Below the pieces are notes generated by a model. That model saw only the letters and a program-made list of their open reading frames with translations. It had not been told where the DNA came from and did no database searches. Of a DNA stretch of 64,000 nucleotides, positions 46,352 to 56,250 are shown in pieces. A program made the translations under genes and the position numbers. Position 1 is the first letter of the stretch. The number at the start of each line of letters is the position of its first letter. The stretch is taken from positions 6,542,272 to 6,606,271 of the forward strand of contig CP073041.1 of assembly GCA_025370055.1 (NCBI GenBank), written 5' to 3'. Source of the DNA: Woronichinia naegeliana WA131 (GTDB lineage Bacteria > Cyanobacteriota > Cyanobacteriia > Cyanobacteriales > Microcystaceae).

Positions 46352-46385
46352 CCCCCCTTTTTAAGGGGGGTTAGGGGGGATCAAA
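46352..46385. repeat. C/G-rich dispersed repeat, left of DUF559 gene
   Basis: CCCCCCTTTTTAAGGGGGG hairpin followed by TTAGGGGGGATC, about 20 bases before the 46405 gene. An inverted copy lies after the gene at 46829-46862. Related units occur near 59361-59564. Confidence 0.85.
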
Positions 46386-46404
46386 CCTTTCAAACAGAAG
46401 AAAA

Positions 46405-46812
46405 ATGAACAATCTTAACGACACAGACTTTCATCTTCCTTACAATCCGCAATTAGTAGAAAGAGCTAAATATCTCCGTAAAAACATGACCATTGCCGAA
46501 CAAAAACTATGGAAAAATTACCTCAAAAACTTCAAATATAGAGTCTTAAAACAAAGACCGATAGATCACTTTATTGTTGATTTTTATTGCCCTAGTTTAA
46601 AATTAGTTATTGAAATTGATGGCGATAGTCATTTTACCGATGATGCAATAATTTATGATCAGGCTAGAAGCGAAAAATTAAAAGGTTATGGTTTGCAAAT
46701 AATTAGATTCACAAATCAGGATGTATTGGATAATTTTGAAGAAGTTTGTGAGATTATTGAAGAAATAAATCCCCCCAACCCCTTGAAAAATGATCTGTTA
46801 GACAAAAATTAG
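46405..46812 (+). CDS. DUF559 endonuclease-like protein
   Basis: 135 residues, start ATG 46405 (MNNLNDTDFHLPYNPQLVER). DUF559 proteins share the very-short-patch repair/restriction endonuclease fold. The signature LRKNMTIAEQKLWKNYLKN, RPIDHFIVDFYCPSLKLVIEIDGDSH with D...ExD, and GLQIIRFTNQDV is complete. The C-terminal NPPNPLKN is encoded by a copy of the same C-rich repeat that flanks the gene. Such genes are scattered through cyanobacterial genomes and may be mobile; the natural target is unknown. Confidence 0.88.
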   Translation: MNNLNDTDFHLPYNPQLVERAKYLRKNMTIAEQKLWKNYLKNFKYRVLKQRPIDHFIVDFYCPSLKLVIEIDGDSHFTDDAIIYDQARSEKLKGYGLQIIRFTNQDVLDNFEEVCEIIEEINPPNPLKNDLLDKN

Positions 46813-46828
46813 TGAAAGCCTTGCCGGA

Positions 46829-46862
46829 AGGCGATCCCCCCAACCCCCCTTAAAAAGGGGGG
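46829..46862. repeat. C/G-rich dispersed repeat, right of DUF559 gene
   Basis: GATCCCCCCAACCCCCC followed by TTAAAAAGGGGGG, an inverted copy of the unit at 46352-46385. The DUF559 gene lies between the two. Confidence 0.85.
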
Positions 46863-47055
46863 CAGAAAGAGAGTTCTCCTAAAAAGGAGGTTTGAGTTTT
46901 TGTTAGTTTGATTTTTACTCCCTGCGACTGAAATCTTGAGCTTGTAAGCTTTGTAAACCTCTCAACTTCGATAGAAACCCCAAATTTTTCAAAACGCAAT
47001 AAGTATAAAAAAATAACAATAATTCAAAAAGTATATGACTTAATTAAATTAATAC

Positions 47056-47673
47056 TTAATTTAGTGTATCTTCATTAGGCATCAATGGTAACAACTCCAC
47101 ATCCTCATAGATCAACGATAGTGGACATCGAAAATCAACACTGCTTAACTCCAAAATATCAGGATTTTCTTTACTAACTCCCTCCTCTGGATAACTCGTT
47201 AACTCCCACTTTCCCCTATTCATGCGCCGATAACAATCAACGCTCACCTTTTCCGAATCAATCAACACATATTCCTGTAAACTCTCTAACCGCCGATAAT
47301 AACGAAACTTATCTCCCCGATCAAAGGCTGCTGTACTAGGTGACAACACCTCCACAATTAACACAGGAAAACAAATCACCTGACGCGATCGCCGATCCTG
47401 CTCATTGCAACTCACCACCACATCAGGATAAAAAAACGGCCCCTTTTCCGAAATTTGCACCTTAGCATCCGACATTCTCACCTTACAGCCCTTTTCCCGT
47501 AAAAAACCCCGTAAAGCAGTCGTTAAATTCACCGCAATATCATTATGGGGTAACGTTCCGCCTGCCATCGCATAAACCACCCCGTTAATATATTCATGGC
47601 GGATCGCTTGCACTTCTTCCCAGCTTAAATATTCTTCAACCGTCAAAAAAGATTCCCTAAAATTAGCAACCAT
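47056..47673 (-). CDS. Uma2-family (DUF820) putative endonuclease
   Basis: 205 residues, start ATG 47673 (MVANFRESFLTVEEYLSWEE). Uma2 proteins have a PD-(D/E)xK fold: HEYINGVVYAMAGGTLPHNDI, FFYPDVVVSCNEQD (Asp) and FPVLIVEVLSPSTAAFDRGDKF (ExL variant) are typical. They are very numerous in cyanobacteria, often near mobile DNA. Their role is not established. Confidence 0.9.
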   Translation of the reverse strand: MVANFRESFLTVEEYLSWEEVQAIRHEYINGVVYAMAGGTLPHNDIAVNLTTALRGFLREKGCKVRMSDAKVQISEKGPFFYPDVVVSCNEQDRRSRQVICFPVLIVEVLSPSTAAFDRGDKFRYYRRLESLQEYVLIDSEKVSVDCYRRMNRGKWELTSYPEEGVSKENPDILELSSVDFRCPLSLIYEDVELLPLMPNEDTLN

Positions 47674-47773
47674 TGTCTTTGTTCTAACTCCTTTGTAAAG
47701 GATTCAATCTCTGCCGCATTTTTCATCAGTGAATAGCTCAGTTGTATGAAAATTGCGATAAACTCAATCCCCA

Positions 47774-48670
47774 TTAATTTTCACCGGCATGATAGGAACT
47801 ACGCACCAAGGGCCCCGATCGCACCTGACTAAATCCCAAAGAACGGGCGATGGCTCCCAATTCCTCAAACTCTGCGGGTGTCCAATATTTCTGCACAGGT
47901 AAATGTTCTAAAGAGGGTTGCATATATTGACCCAGGGTCAGGCGATCGCAATGGATAGCTCTCAAATCCTGCATAGTCTGGATAATTTCTGCCCAGGTTT
48001 CCCCATGACCTAACATTAACCCTGATTTCGTGGCAATCTGAGGAGCAAATGCCTTTACCCAACGCAGTACCGACAGCGATCGCTCATACTTAGCTCCCCG
48101 ACGCACTTTACCCTGTAACCGTTCTACCGTTTCTATATTGTGGTTATAGCAAACAGGCTGGGCCTTAGCGACTGTCAAAACCCGCGATCGTTGACTCTCT
48201 TCTCGACCCACTCCACCCCAAAAATCGGGAGTTAAGACCTCAATCTGAGTCTCTGGATTTTCATAACGTACTGCTTCCATCACTTTTACAAACCAAGCCG
48301 CGCCGCCATCGGCCAGATCATCCCTGGTCACTGAAGTTAAAACCACATAACGTAGTCCTAACAGTTTGACCGACTCAGCCACTTTTTGAGGTTCATCCAC
48401 ATCCAATGGCATAGGGGCATGACCCTTATCCACCTGACAAAAGCCACAGGCACGGGTGCAAACTGGCCCCATTAACAAAAAAGTCGCTGTTTTTTGGGAA
48501 TAACATTCACCTCGATTTGGACAACGTCCCTCTTCACAAATAGTATGGATCTGACGCTGTTTAATAATTTGTTGGACAGTAGAAAGTTCACTCGCTCTCC
48601 CGATTGGCCGTTTTAACCAACTGGGTAAGGTGGTCATTGAATCCTGGCGTTGGTCTTGGCTCAGAGTCAT
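47774..48670 (-). CDS. lipA: Lipoyl synthase
   Basis: Radical-SAM enzyme that inserts two sulfurs into octanoyl-protein to make lipoate. It has 298 residues, start ATG 48670. The auxiliary cluster Cys are 45, 50 and 56 ([12 protein letters not shown]) and the radical-SAM Cys 71, 75 and 78 (CTRACGFC). The C-terminal [14 protein letters not shown] with the third-type Ser ligand is present. Its product is needed by the E2 protein encoded at 56251-57522, but the genes are not linked. Cyanobacteria usually have two lipoyl synthases. Confidence 0.96.
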   Translation of the reverse strand: MTLSQDQRQDSMTTLPSWLKRPIGRASELSTVQQIIKQRQIHTICEEGRCPNRGECYSQKTATFLLMGPVCTRACGFCQVDKGHAPMPLDVDEPQKVAESVKLLGLRYVVLTSVTRDDLADGGAAWFVKVMEAVRYENPETQIEVLTPDFWGGVGREESQRSRVLTVAKAQPVCYNHNIETVERLQGKVRRGAKYERSLSVLRWVKAFAPQIATKSGLMLGHGETWAEIIQTMQDLRAIHCDRLTLGQYMQPSLEHLPVQKYWTPAEFEELGAIARSLGFSQVRSGPLVRSSYHAGEN

Positions 48671-48809
48671 GGTTACAAAGATTCAGAGTTTCTCTTGGTT
48701 CAATGTCCCATGTTAACGTTAATTGTTTTCAGAGGGGTGAATGACAGCGATCACTCAGTAAAGCGGTATAACTCACCCCCTAAAATGCGGATCAGAGTAC
48801 GAACTAGTC

Positions 48810-49199
48810 TTAAGCTTTCACCAAAATAGTGTCACCAGAAACCTTCGTTTGATAAGTCTTCAGAGCTTTTTTGGCCGGCCCTTCAGTTACAGCCCCAGTA
48901 CTACTAAAAGTGGCATCGTGACAGGGGCAAACAAAACTTTTTTCCTCTGCCTTCCAATCCACCGTACAACCTTTATGGGGACAGGAGGGATTAACAGCAG
49001 TCAGACCCTTGCCACTCGGATTTTTAATGATCAGAACTTTGCCGACGGGCGTGTCTTTTACCAACAATTTCCCCGTTTTATCTAATTCTTTAACGGTTCC
49101 CACCGCGACAAAGTTGGCCGTTTCCGCACTAACAATTTCTGGCAGACAAGCGATCGCACCGCCCACACCGGCTAGGGTGACAAATTCACGACGATTCAT
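48810..49199 (-). CDS. Small exported Rieske [2Fe-2S] protein
   Basis: 129 residues, start ATG 49199. MNRREFVTLAGVGGAIACL is a Tat-like signal (NRREF). Rieske ligands are Cys73 and His75 (CPHKGC) and Cys91 and His94 (CPCH). It is shorter than PetC of cytochrome b6f, and resembles small arsenite-oxidase-like or Rieske-domain electron carriers. The neighbouring rubrerythrin has an almost identical N-terminus (MNRRKFVTF), so the two probably work in the same compartment, perhaps in peroxide defence. Confidence 0.9.
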   Translation of the reverse strand: MNRREFVTLAGVGGAIACLPEIVSAETANFVAVGTVKELDKTGKLLVKDTPVGKVLIIKNPSGKGLTAVNPSCPHKGCTVDWKAEEKSFVCPCHDATFSSTGAVTEGPAKKALKTYQTKVSGDTILVKA

Positions 49200-49263
49200 G
49201 GGTTTAATATCCTTAAGAGTCCGAGGTTGAATAAAGGCAAGCTATTATGATAAGCCAATTTGC

Positions 49264-49920
49264 CTAGCTAATTTGGAGAAATAGTCCTTTATCCGTGTCA
49301 CATTCAGGACAATCTTCAAAATTTAGAACGCTAGTAGTATAACCACATTCAGGACAGACATAAAAGCTTAAGCTAACGTCCTTCCAAGTTTCCAGGTTAT
49401 CAACAGCCTGACGGTAATATTTAGCGTGTTCGGCTTCTGATTCCTGGGCATAGTCTAAGGTTTTGACTGCTGCGTTATTACCTGCCTTTTGAGCCTGTTG
49501 GATAAATTCAGGATACATTTTGTCCCGTTCGTAGGATTCGCCAGCGATCGCAGCTTCTAGATTAGCTTTAGTGGTGCCCACCGTTGGGGTTTCTATTTTA
49601 GCCGTGGGTGTTCCCCCCATTTGCCGAATGACGACTCCATGATTAGACGCATGGATAGCTTCGGCAGTGGCGGCGGCCCGAAAAAGAATGGCGACTTGTT
49701 TATAGCCTTCTTGATCCGCTTTTTTGGCAAAGGCAAGATAACGATGGTGGGCGTTACTTTCTCCATTGTAGGCAGCTTGCAGATTTTTCAGGGTTTCGTT
49801 TTTTTCCGTATCAGCTTGGGCAACCTGAGTTCCGATCAGAGGTAGATTGGTTAAAAATTGAGTGGAGTAGGCGATCGCGCCACTAATAGCAACGAAAGTA
49901 ACAAATTTGCGACGATTCAT
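49264..49920 (-). CDS. Exported rubrerythrin
   Basis: 218 residues, start ATG 49920, with a Tat-like signal (MNRRKFVTFVAISGAIAYS). The diiron ferritin-like domain carries EAIHASNH, GESYERDKMYPEF and YAQESEAEHAKYYRQAV. The C-terminal rubredoxin-like knuckles are CPECGYTT and CPECD. Family members reduce peroxide. An exported, Tat-linked form is less usual. 64 bases separate it from the Rieske gene downstream on the same strand, which suggests an operon. Confidence 0.92.
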   Translation of the reverse strand: MNRRKFVTFVAISGAIAYSTQFLTNLPLIGTQVAQADTEKNETLKNLQAAYNGESNAHHRYLAFAKKADQEGYKQVAILFRAAATAEAIHASNHGVVIRQMGGTPTAKIETPTVGTTKANLEAAIAGESYERDKMYPEFIQQAQKAGNNAAVKTLDYAQESEAEHAKYYRQAVDNLETWKDVSLSFYVCPECGYTTSVLNFEDCPECDTDKGLFLQIS

Positions 49921-50068
49921 ACTGTCAATGTCCTGGGGTTTCTAAGTTTTGGTAAATACAAAAAAGTCTGGCCTGATTTGCCCGTTGATTTAAGCTGACA
50001 AAATCCGATTTATTGCCAAGAAGGCAAGATGCAAACCGAACGAAAAAAGAGGGAAAAGTCCCTAAAAT

Positions 50069-50419
50069 CTATTCTGGATTTCGATTAATGGCAGGACGTT
50101 TTTTGAAAAGATTGGTCATTGTCATCCCTGTCACCAGTAATCCCACTAGTCCTAAGCCATTCAGTACTGGATAGAATTTATCTAGATGGATAATTTCTAA
50201 GGTATGCAATCCCAATAGTAATTCTGCCGCATCCCCCATTGCCAACCACTCTACCAGAATAGTATAAAGCATCCCAGTAATAACCGTTAGGAGCAACGGT
50301 AAGCAAAGAATAATTGCCAGAGTACGATGATATTTCCGAAAAGCTCGAAATAGTAGGTTCTGCATTTTAGTGGGAGTCACGTTAAAAACCATTATTTCCT
50401 TTTCAAAATAGGCCATCAT
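50069..50419 (-). CDS. Small PepSY-like membrane protein
   Basis: 116 residues from ATG 50419; ATG 50392 (MVFNVTPTKMQNLLFRAFRKYH) is an alternative. It has two membrane segments (TLAIILCLPLLLTVITGMLYTIL and FYPVLNGLGLVGLLVTGMTM), with FRKYHRTLAIILCLPLLLTVITG resembling PepSY-TM proteins. It lies upstream of the rubrerythrin and Rieske genes on the same strand, so it may be part of that redox group (inference). Confidence 0.75.
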   Translation of the reverse strand: MMAYFEKEIMVFNVTPTKMQNLLFRAFRKYHRTLAIILCLPLLLTVITGMLYTILVEWLAMGDAAELLLGLHTLEIIHLDKFYPVLNGLGLVGLLVTGMTMTNLFKKRPAINRNPE

Positions 50420-50558
50420 TAATGATTCTAAGCCCTAACAGTAAAGAAAACGGAAAGATAGTTTTTTCGGGCGATCGCCGAAGATAGCCTTTAGCTCTGT
50501 CTAACCAGAATTTGTATTTCTCAGAGTTCAGGTTTTTGATTTGAGTGATTTTTCTTTG

Positions 50559-53500
50559 TCACCTCTCCCCTTCTACTATTTTAATCTCTTCTTCTGTCAA
50601 GCCATAAAGTTGATAAACTAAAGCATTGATCGCCTGTTCTAATTCGTTCGTATCAGCTTTAGGATCGCCTTTTTTAGCATCAAGACATTTCTGCACAAGT
50701 TTTTCCATTGCTGTACGTTGTGATTCGGTTGCGGCAGGAATGGTAACCTGAGAAACATAAATTGGTTTGAACTCAAGAAATCCTCCTTGTCTTAACGCGG
50801 CATTTTGAGATATTACATATTGAGCTGCTTTAGAATTTAGAATTGCTAACAAATAATTATTATTTTCTGAAACAATTAAATTAGCAGGAGCGCAAACATA
50901 CGAATTAACTGGAGCAAGAGCGAATTGAGGTGAGGTTGCTAGATTGCCCCAAACAATTTTAGATTTTTCAAATTCTTGCCAGTACGCAACATTATCTTGA
51001 ATTTCATACCATTCATAACTACCAGCTTTACGTCCTCCTTCTACGCCAGCAGTTAGTCGATCTCTATATTGACTAAGATATTTTTCAATTGCTGGATAAT
51101 TTTTAATATTAATCCCTCGTCTTGTAAAAATTAAATATAAATCTTGATAATCAACACACCATCTTTTAACATCACGACCACGTAACAAAGGTTTAATTAC
51201 TTTTGATGACGAAGGATGCTCATTAATTAATCTGTCACGGGTTGCGCGATCAATAACAAAAGCCTCATTTAATCCTGTCTTAATTCCATAATATAATGCA
51301 CCATTTACATGCTCTCCTAAAGGTCTGCCAATATTTCGTAATTTAGTTAATAAATCAAAGTTTTGAGAAGATTCTAAACGCCAACCGTCAGGCTTTAAAT
51401 TTGCTTGTAAAATCCTTAAACCGTCTTGCTCTAATATTGTTGCAAACTGCGCAATATCTTGTTTTTTAGCTTCATCCCATGACAAAGCTTGTACTTGATT
51501 ATTTTCAGGTTTGGCTTTACTTAAAGTGATGATACTTGGATAGGCTATAGCCTCTTCAAAAACAGGATAATCCCCAAAATCAATTAAGTTATAAATAGTT
51601 GTTGAATCCGTCAAAAACTGGCGTAATTTCTCACCATAGCCAGCCCGAAAATATTTATTAGAAGAAATATATGTTAGATGACCATTTGGCTTTAATAAGT
51701 TTAAGCCCAACTCATAGAAATAAACAAATAAATCCGCAACACCCGTATAACACTGATAATTTCGTTCTAGGAATGGTTTCAATTCTTTAATTTCCTCTTG
51801 ACGGATATAAGGCGGATTACCAATTACAACATCAAATCCGACAAAGTCACTATCGTCATTTAAAACTTGAGGAAATTCAAATCGCCATTCAAAAGTATTG
51901 CTGTATATTTCGTCTTTTTGAGCAGTCTTCTCTTTCTCCACTTGTTCCAGTTTCTTAATTTCAGATCTTAATTTGGTAATATCTTTGGCAACCTCATTGG
52001 GATCGATAACTGGAAGCGTTGATTGTTGCATCATATCTTCTAGCTTCTTACGCAGGCTTTTTAATTTTTTGGATTCTTTATGGGTTTGTTTTAGACAATT
52101 TTTCAAATTCGCCTTTTGCTTTTTCATGTTATTTCTAATATTGTGCTTTTCTATAGAGACTGTAGCACTAAAATAACTTTTTACTGTGTTTTTGTATTCA
52201 TTTATCAGTGATTGGTTTTTCTGCTGAAATAAGATCAATTTCAAATCGACATCTATACCAAATTGACTAATTAGAGAATTTCCTTCTTTAATATTGATGT
52301 CAATATTTGGCAAAGTTTCCAGCTTCCCATCAACCCGATAATAAGCGTGTTTTAAAAGCTCAATCCACAACCGCAAACGACAAATATTTACCGAATTGGG
52401 ATTAATATCTACCCCAAACAAACAACCCTCAATAATTGTCTGCTTCTCATGAAATAATGTCTCCTGTACTCGTTGTCTTTCCGCATTATTAGGACGATAA
52501 TCAAATAACTTCCCCTCATCATCATAGACTAATAACTTATCATTCCGTACCTCCACTCGATAATCCCTTAACGACATACCCTCTTTATCTAATAAAACCC
52601 GTAACTCGCTCTTAATCGCAATCATTTCATTCAAAGCTGAAACCAAGAAATGTCCCGAACCCACCGCAGGATCGCAAATCTTGAGACTATTGATAATTGC
52701 ATTTGCCTCCATTTTATCTTCAATTCTTCCATGCAAATCCCTGATTTTCTCACAATTCCAGCCCTTCACCTCATTAAACTTCTGCACCACCGCCCGCCGT
52801 ATCGTCTCGCGGCACATATACATCGTAATGAAACTCGGCGTATAAAAAGAACCATCCTTATAACCATTAATCTTTTCAAAAATCAAACCTAAAACTGACG
52901 CATTAATTAACTTCTCACTGTCCTCTTGTGAATCTTCAGACTCATCCCGATCAAATCTGTAAGCACTCAAAAACTCAAATAAATACTTCAAAGTATTTAT
53001 ATTCCCTGATCGTCTATTGCCATTGCTATCTTTTAAAACAGTTGCTCCAAAAATAGGCAAAGCGCGATCTTTGAGATTACCCATTAAAATTGTTTCATGC
53101 TCAATCTCTAGTAGCTCAAATAATGAGCTATTTAGATAAGGTATATTTGCAAAAGTATCTTTAACATCTTTTTCTCTTTTATTTTCTTCTTTCGCTAAAA
53201 TATCAAAGAACAGTCCATCAAGATCATTATAACTTTTGACTTTTTCTAAGTTCAAAAATGCAAATTCACGAATAGAATCTAGATCGCCTTGATGATATTT
53301 AATTAACTGCGCTTCCAATAACTTCAAAAACAAAATGCGATTAATCCAATTAATCGACAACCGCAATGCCACATTAAAAAGCCTCTCCTCATCCGTATCA
53401 CCAAACTCTTCAGGCTTAGACAAGCGCGACAACTTACCCAAACTCTCCAAACGACTAATCGCATTCTCAATTAAAGAACCAGCTTGGCGATCGCCTTCCT

Positions 53501-54293
53501 TCACCCGTCCAATTAACTTCTTGCCCTTATCCTTAACTTCCGTCAAACCAATGATATACAGCAACTCATTATAAAAAGGCTTATTTAAACTATTGCTATC
53601 ATTAACAAAAGGCAACTTGAGCAAATGCTCTGGCGTAAGAAACTTATACAGATCAATTAAATCCAGATTCTCCAGATCCCGCAAATCAAAATGCGTGAAC
53701 TTAACGCGATCAATCACCTGGGCGATCGCTGGTTTAGCAATATTCTGATAAAAAAAGTCAGTTCGAGTTCCCGTTAATCCCCCCGCCATAAACTCTTCAA
53801 AGGTTTTAAGCAAAACTTTATCATTCGCAAAACAGCGTTCAAACTCGTGAGCATCAAACACAAACCACTCATAGCAATTGGTGATAATAAGATGCTTAAG
53901 CTCAAGATTTTTACCTGTCACCCGTTCCTGCAAAAAATAGAACAGTAATTGTTGTAAAGCCTTACCGTTAAGCTGTTCTGGTTTAGGCATTTCTGTCTTA
54001 TTGGTCGGACTCTTCAATTCCAGAATCACACCGACCGCACTACTGCTATCTTTGCCCGTATGAATAACTAAATCGTAACGAGCTTTAGTATTAATAAAAT
54101 ACCGAGAATCATAATAGCTTTTCTTCAAAAAATCACTAATCAGATTCTTGTGAAACTCCTCACTTTCTGACTCCTGAATATTTCCCAGCAAAGCAAGCAA
54201 ATTCTGGACAAAATGATTAACCTCATTGCCAACAGGATTAACTTTCAAAAATGCCTTATTAAGGGATTGACGAGGAGACCCGAAATTTACCAT
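50559..54293 (-). CDS. Type IIG (Eco57I-like) restriction-modification enzyme
   Basis: 1244 residues, start ATG 54293. A nuclease-like N-terminus has Asp74 and Glu92-Leu-Lys94 (ILELKSP), a PD-(D/E)xK pattern. The N6-adenine methylase core has SAM motif I ICDPAVGSGHF (about residue 538), GVDINPNSVNICRLRL, and motif IV NPPY (about 825). The C-terminal region (KPLLRGRDVKRW, ILNSKAAQYVI) is the target-recognition part. Cutting and methylating in one chain is usual for this group. A Lys-rich coiled coil lies between motif I and NPPY. No separate partner gene is adjacent. Full length, so likely active. Confidence 0.9.
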   Translation of the reverse strand: MVNFGSPRQSLNKAFLKVNPVGNEVNHFVQNLLALLGNIQESESEEFHKNLISDFLKKSYYDSRYFINTKARYDLVIHTGKDSSSAVGVILELKSPTNKTEMPKPEQLNGKALQQLLFYFLQERVTGKNLELKHLIITNCYEWFVFDAHEFERCFANDKVLLKTFEEFMAGGLTGTRTDFFYQNIAKPAIAQVIDRVKFTHFDLRDLENLDLIDLYKFLTPEHLLKLPFVNDSNSLNKPFYNELLYIIGLTEVKDKGKKLIGRVKEGDRQAGSLIENAISRLESLGKLSRLSKPEEFGDTDEERLFNVALRLSINWINRILFLKLLEAQLIKYHQGDLDSIREFAFLNLEKVKSYNDLDGLFFDILAKEENKREKDVKDTFANIPYLNSSLFELLEIEHETILMGNLKDRALPIFGATVLKDSNGNRRSGNINTLKYLFEFLSAYRFDRDESEDSQEDSEKLINASVLGLIFEKINGYKDGSFYTPSFITMYMCRETIRRAVVQKFNEVKGWNCEKIRDLHGRIEDKMEANAIINSLKICDPAVGSGHFLVSALNEMIAIKSELRVLLDKEGMSLRDYRVEVRNDKLLVYDDEGKLFDYRPNNAERQRVQETLFHEKQTIIEGCLFGVDINPNSVNICRLRLWIELLKHAYYRVDGKLETLPNIDINIKEGNSLISQFGIDVDLKLILFQQKNQSLINEYKNTVKSYFSATVSIEKHNIRNNMKKQKANLKNCLKQTHKESKKLKSLRKKLEDMMQQSTLPVIDPNEVAKDITKLRSEIKKLEQVEKEKTAQKDEIYSNTFEWRFEFPQVLNDDSDFVGFDVVIGNPPYIRQEEIKELKPFLERNYQCYTGVADLFVYFYELGLNLLKPNGHLTYISSNKYFRAGYGEKLRQFLTDSTTIYNLIDFGDYPVFEEAIAYPSIITLSKAKPENNQVQALSWDEAKKQDIAQFATILEQDGLRILQANLKPDGWRLESSQNFDLLTKLRNIGRPLGEHVNGALYYGIKTGLNEAFVIDRATRDRLINEHPSSSKVIKPLLRGRDVKRWCVDYQDLYLIFTRRGINIKNYPAIEKYLSQYRDRLTAGVEGGRKAGSYEWYEIQDNVAYWQEFEKSKIVWGNLATSPQFALAPVNSYVCAPANLIVSENNNYLLAILNSKAAQYVISQNAALRQGGFLEFKPIYVSQVTIPAATESQRTAMEKLVQKCLDAKKGDPKADTNELEQAINALVYQLYGLTEEEIKIVEGER

Positions 54294-54374
54294 TAACCCA
54301 ACTCCTGACTAAATCTGCTAACTTGCATAGGGCGATCGCTTATTTATTAAGAATAAATAGAGAATATTCTCTCC

Positions 54375-56168
54375 CTAGGAATCCAAAGGTTGATGGGGAG
54401 AGCGATCGCCTTTAGGTTGAGGCAGAATATTGTTAATAATCGAATTAAGGGGTTGAACTCGAAACCCAGGAGCTTGATAATCAGATTCAAGATAATTTTC
54501 AGGCATTGTACTTTGATTGCCATCCCTAAGGGCGGTGTAATGGGGAGACATAATTTCAATCCCGACTTCATTACATTTATCCTGAATATTTTGGTGTAGT
54601 TCCGCATAAATTTCCTTAATACGAATGGCTTGAGCCGTAGAAGCCCGTAGTTCGTAACTGACATAGAAATCATCCAAACTTGTCTGCCAAACACAGGGGG
54701 CTGGCTCTTCTAAAATATCCTGGGTGGCTAGGGCCGCATTAATCAGGGTTTCATGAACTTTACGCCAGGGAAGATCGTAACCGAGCGTCACCGTTGTATG
54801 AAGTACAAGGGGTTTTTGAATATCTCTGAGGCTGGCGGAATAATTGATGATACTACTAGCCACAATACTAGAGTTGGGAATGGTGACAATTTCATTGTTA
54901 GGAGTACAAATTCGTGTTGAAAGAATGGTTTTCTCAATTACAATTCCCGTGTAGCTATCTACCGAAATGCGATCGCCTAATTGAAAAGCACGGGTATAAA
55001 TCATAATATAACCCCCCAAAAGATTCGCAATTGTACTGGCTCCTCCAACCGTTACCAAGGCCCCAATTAACAGAGAAATTCCTTGAAAAGCAGGCGAATC
55101 AAACCCCGGCAAATAGGGAAAAATAATTGCTGCTGCCATCGCTATGACCAGAAAAACTACAAGCTTATAGGTTGGTTGAGCCCATTCAGGATAGAATCCC
55201 CGTAGATGAATAGTCTGGTTTTCAAGGGCTTTAAAAAAGGGACGACAGAGACGAACGGTATAATAAGCAAGAAAGACAACTAATAAAAGAACAAATAAAT
55301 TCGGTAAATAACCAACAAACGCTGACCAAACAGTATTAATTGCTTGGTAAAAAGAGGCTAAAACTTTCTTTGCCAAGCGTTCTGTTAAAGGAAAAAAGCT
55401 AAGAACGAGAGGAATATAAAAATATAAAATACTGAGAATAATTGCCCAGCGAAATACTCGTAATCCAGTAAAAAAAATTCCGGCTTCCTGCTCTGCCGAT
55501 AAGATTTGCCACCGTTGAATATGAAGAGGACGAAAAAGAATCTCTCGACGCTGATTAATGGCCTGATAGATTTGTGGAAATAAAAACCCTAAAAATCGAA
55601 AAATCAATAAGACCACGATTGTTACAGCGATCGCTTCGATTGTTCCCCAAAGCAAACGACTCGGTTTACGACGTTCACGATATTGAATAATGGCATTGCG
55701 AATATCCTGTAGTCGATCCTGAGCCAGCTTATCCAAGGGCAAATTAGCTGCTTTTGCGTCAGCGTTAATAAACGAGACAATGGCATCTGTTTCTGTACCG
55801 ATAATTCGTACTCCTTCCACTGAAAAAAGACGAATATCATCAGGAGATAAGCTATAGTCCTTAGCTACGTTTTCTAAATTCTTGATAACTCGTTTAACCC
55901 TTGGTGCCACTGGAATCCCAGGAATATCACCGAAAAAGTTGAAGACTGTTTCCCCATCTAGCATGACGGGATAAGGACGGGGAAAAGGAAGATTCGATGG
56001 CAGCGGTTGAGGCGTGATGGATGGCTGTGGTAAAGGATTTGCTGCTCCTAGAGAACTTTGGGCGATCGCCGGAACTAGGAAGGGAGAGCTAACGAATAAG
56101 TATCCGAGCAAAAAAAATAGACAAAGAACACACCCTAGCCGGTAAAGTCTTCTGATCATGGTAGGCAA
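54375..56168 (-). CDS. MscS-family mechanosensitive channel with N-terminal extension
   Basis: 597 residues, start ATG 56168 (or ATG 56159). A signal or first membrane segment (CVLCLFFLLGYLFVSSPFLV) is followed by a Pro-rich and periplasmic domain. Several membrane helices come next, then the MscS core: GISLLIGALVTVGGASTIANLLGGYIMIYTRAFQLGDRI, then VTIPNSSIVASSIINYS. Large MscS proteins with periplasmic domains occur widely in cyanobacteria. A role in osmotic down-shock release is inferred. Confidence 0.92.
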   Translation of the reverse strand: MPTMIRRLYRLGCVLCLFFLLGYLFVSSPFLVPAIAQSSLGAANPLPQPSITPQPLPSNLPFPRPYPVMLDGETVFNFFGDIPGIPVAPRVKRVIKNLENVAKDYSLSPDDIRLFSVEGVRIIGTETDAIVSFINADAKAANLPLDKLAQDRLQDIRNAIIQYRERRKPSRLLWGTIEAIAVTIVVLLIFRFLGFLFPQIYQAINQRREILFRPLHIQRWQILSAEQEAGIFFTGLRVFRWAIILSILYFYIPLVLSFFPLTERLAKKVLASFYQAINTVWSAFVGYLPNLFVLLLVVFLAYYTVRLCRPFFKALENQTIHLRGFYPEWAQPTYKLVVFLVIAMAAAIIFPYLPGFDSPAFQGISLLIGALVTVGGASTIANLLGGYIMIYTRAFQLGDRISVDSYTGIVIEKTILSTRICTPNNEIVTIPNSSIVASSIINYSASLRDIQKPLVLHTTVTLGYDLPWRKVHETLINAALATQDILEEPAPCVWQTSLDDFYVSYELRASTAQAIRIKEIYAELHQNIQDKCNEVGIEIMSPHYTALRDGNQSTMPENYLESDYQAPGFRVQPLNSIINNILPQPKGDRSPHQPLDS

Positions 56169-56250
56169 TCGCCTGTTAATTTAGGCTTTTTAGTTTAAGC
56201 GTTTAAAAAAGAGCCATAAGTCCCCCTTTGCAGAGGGATTTAAAGAGAGC

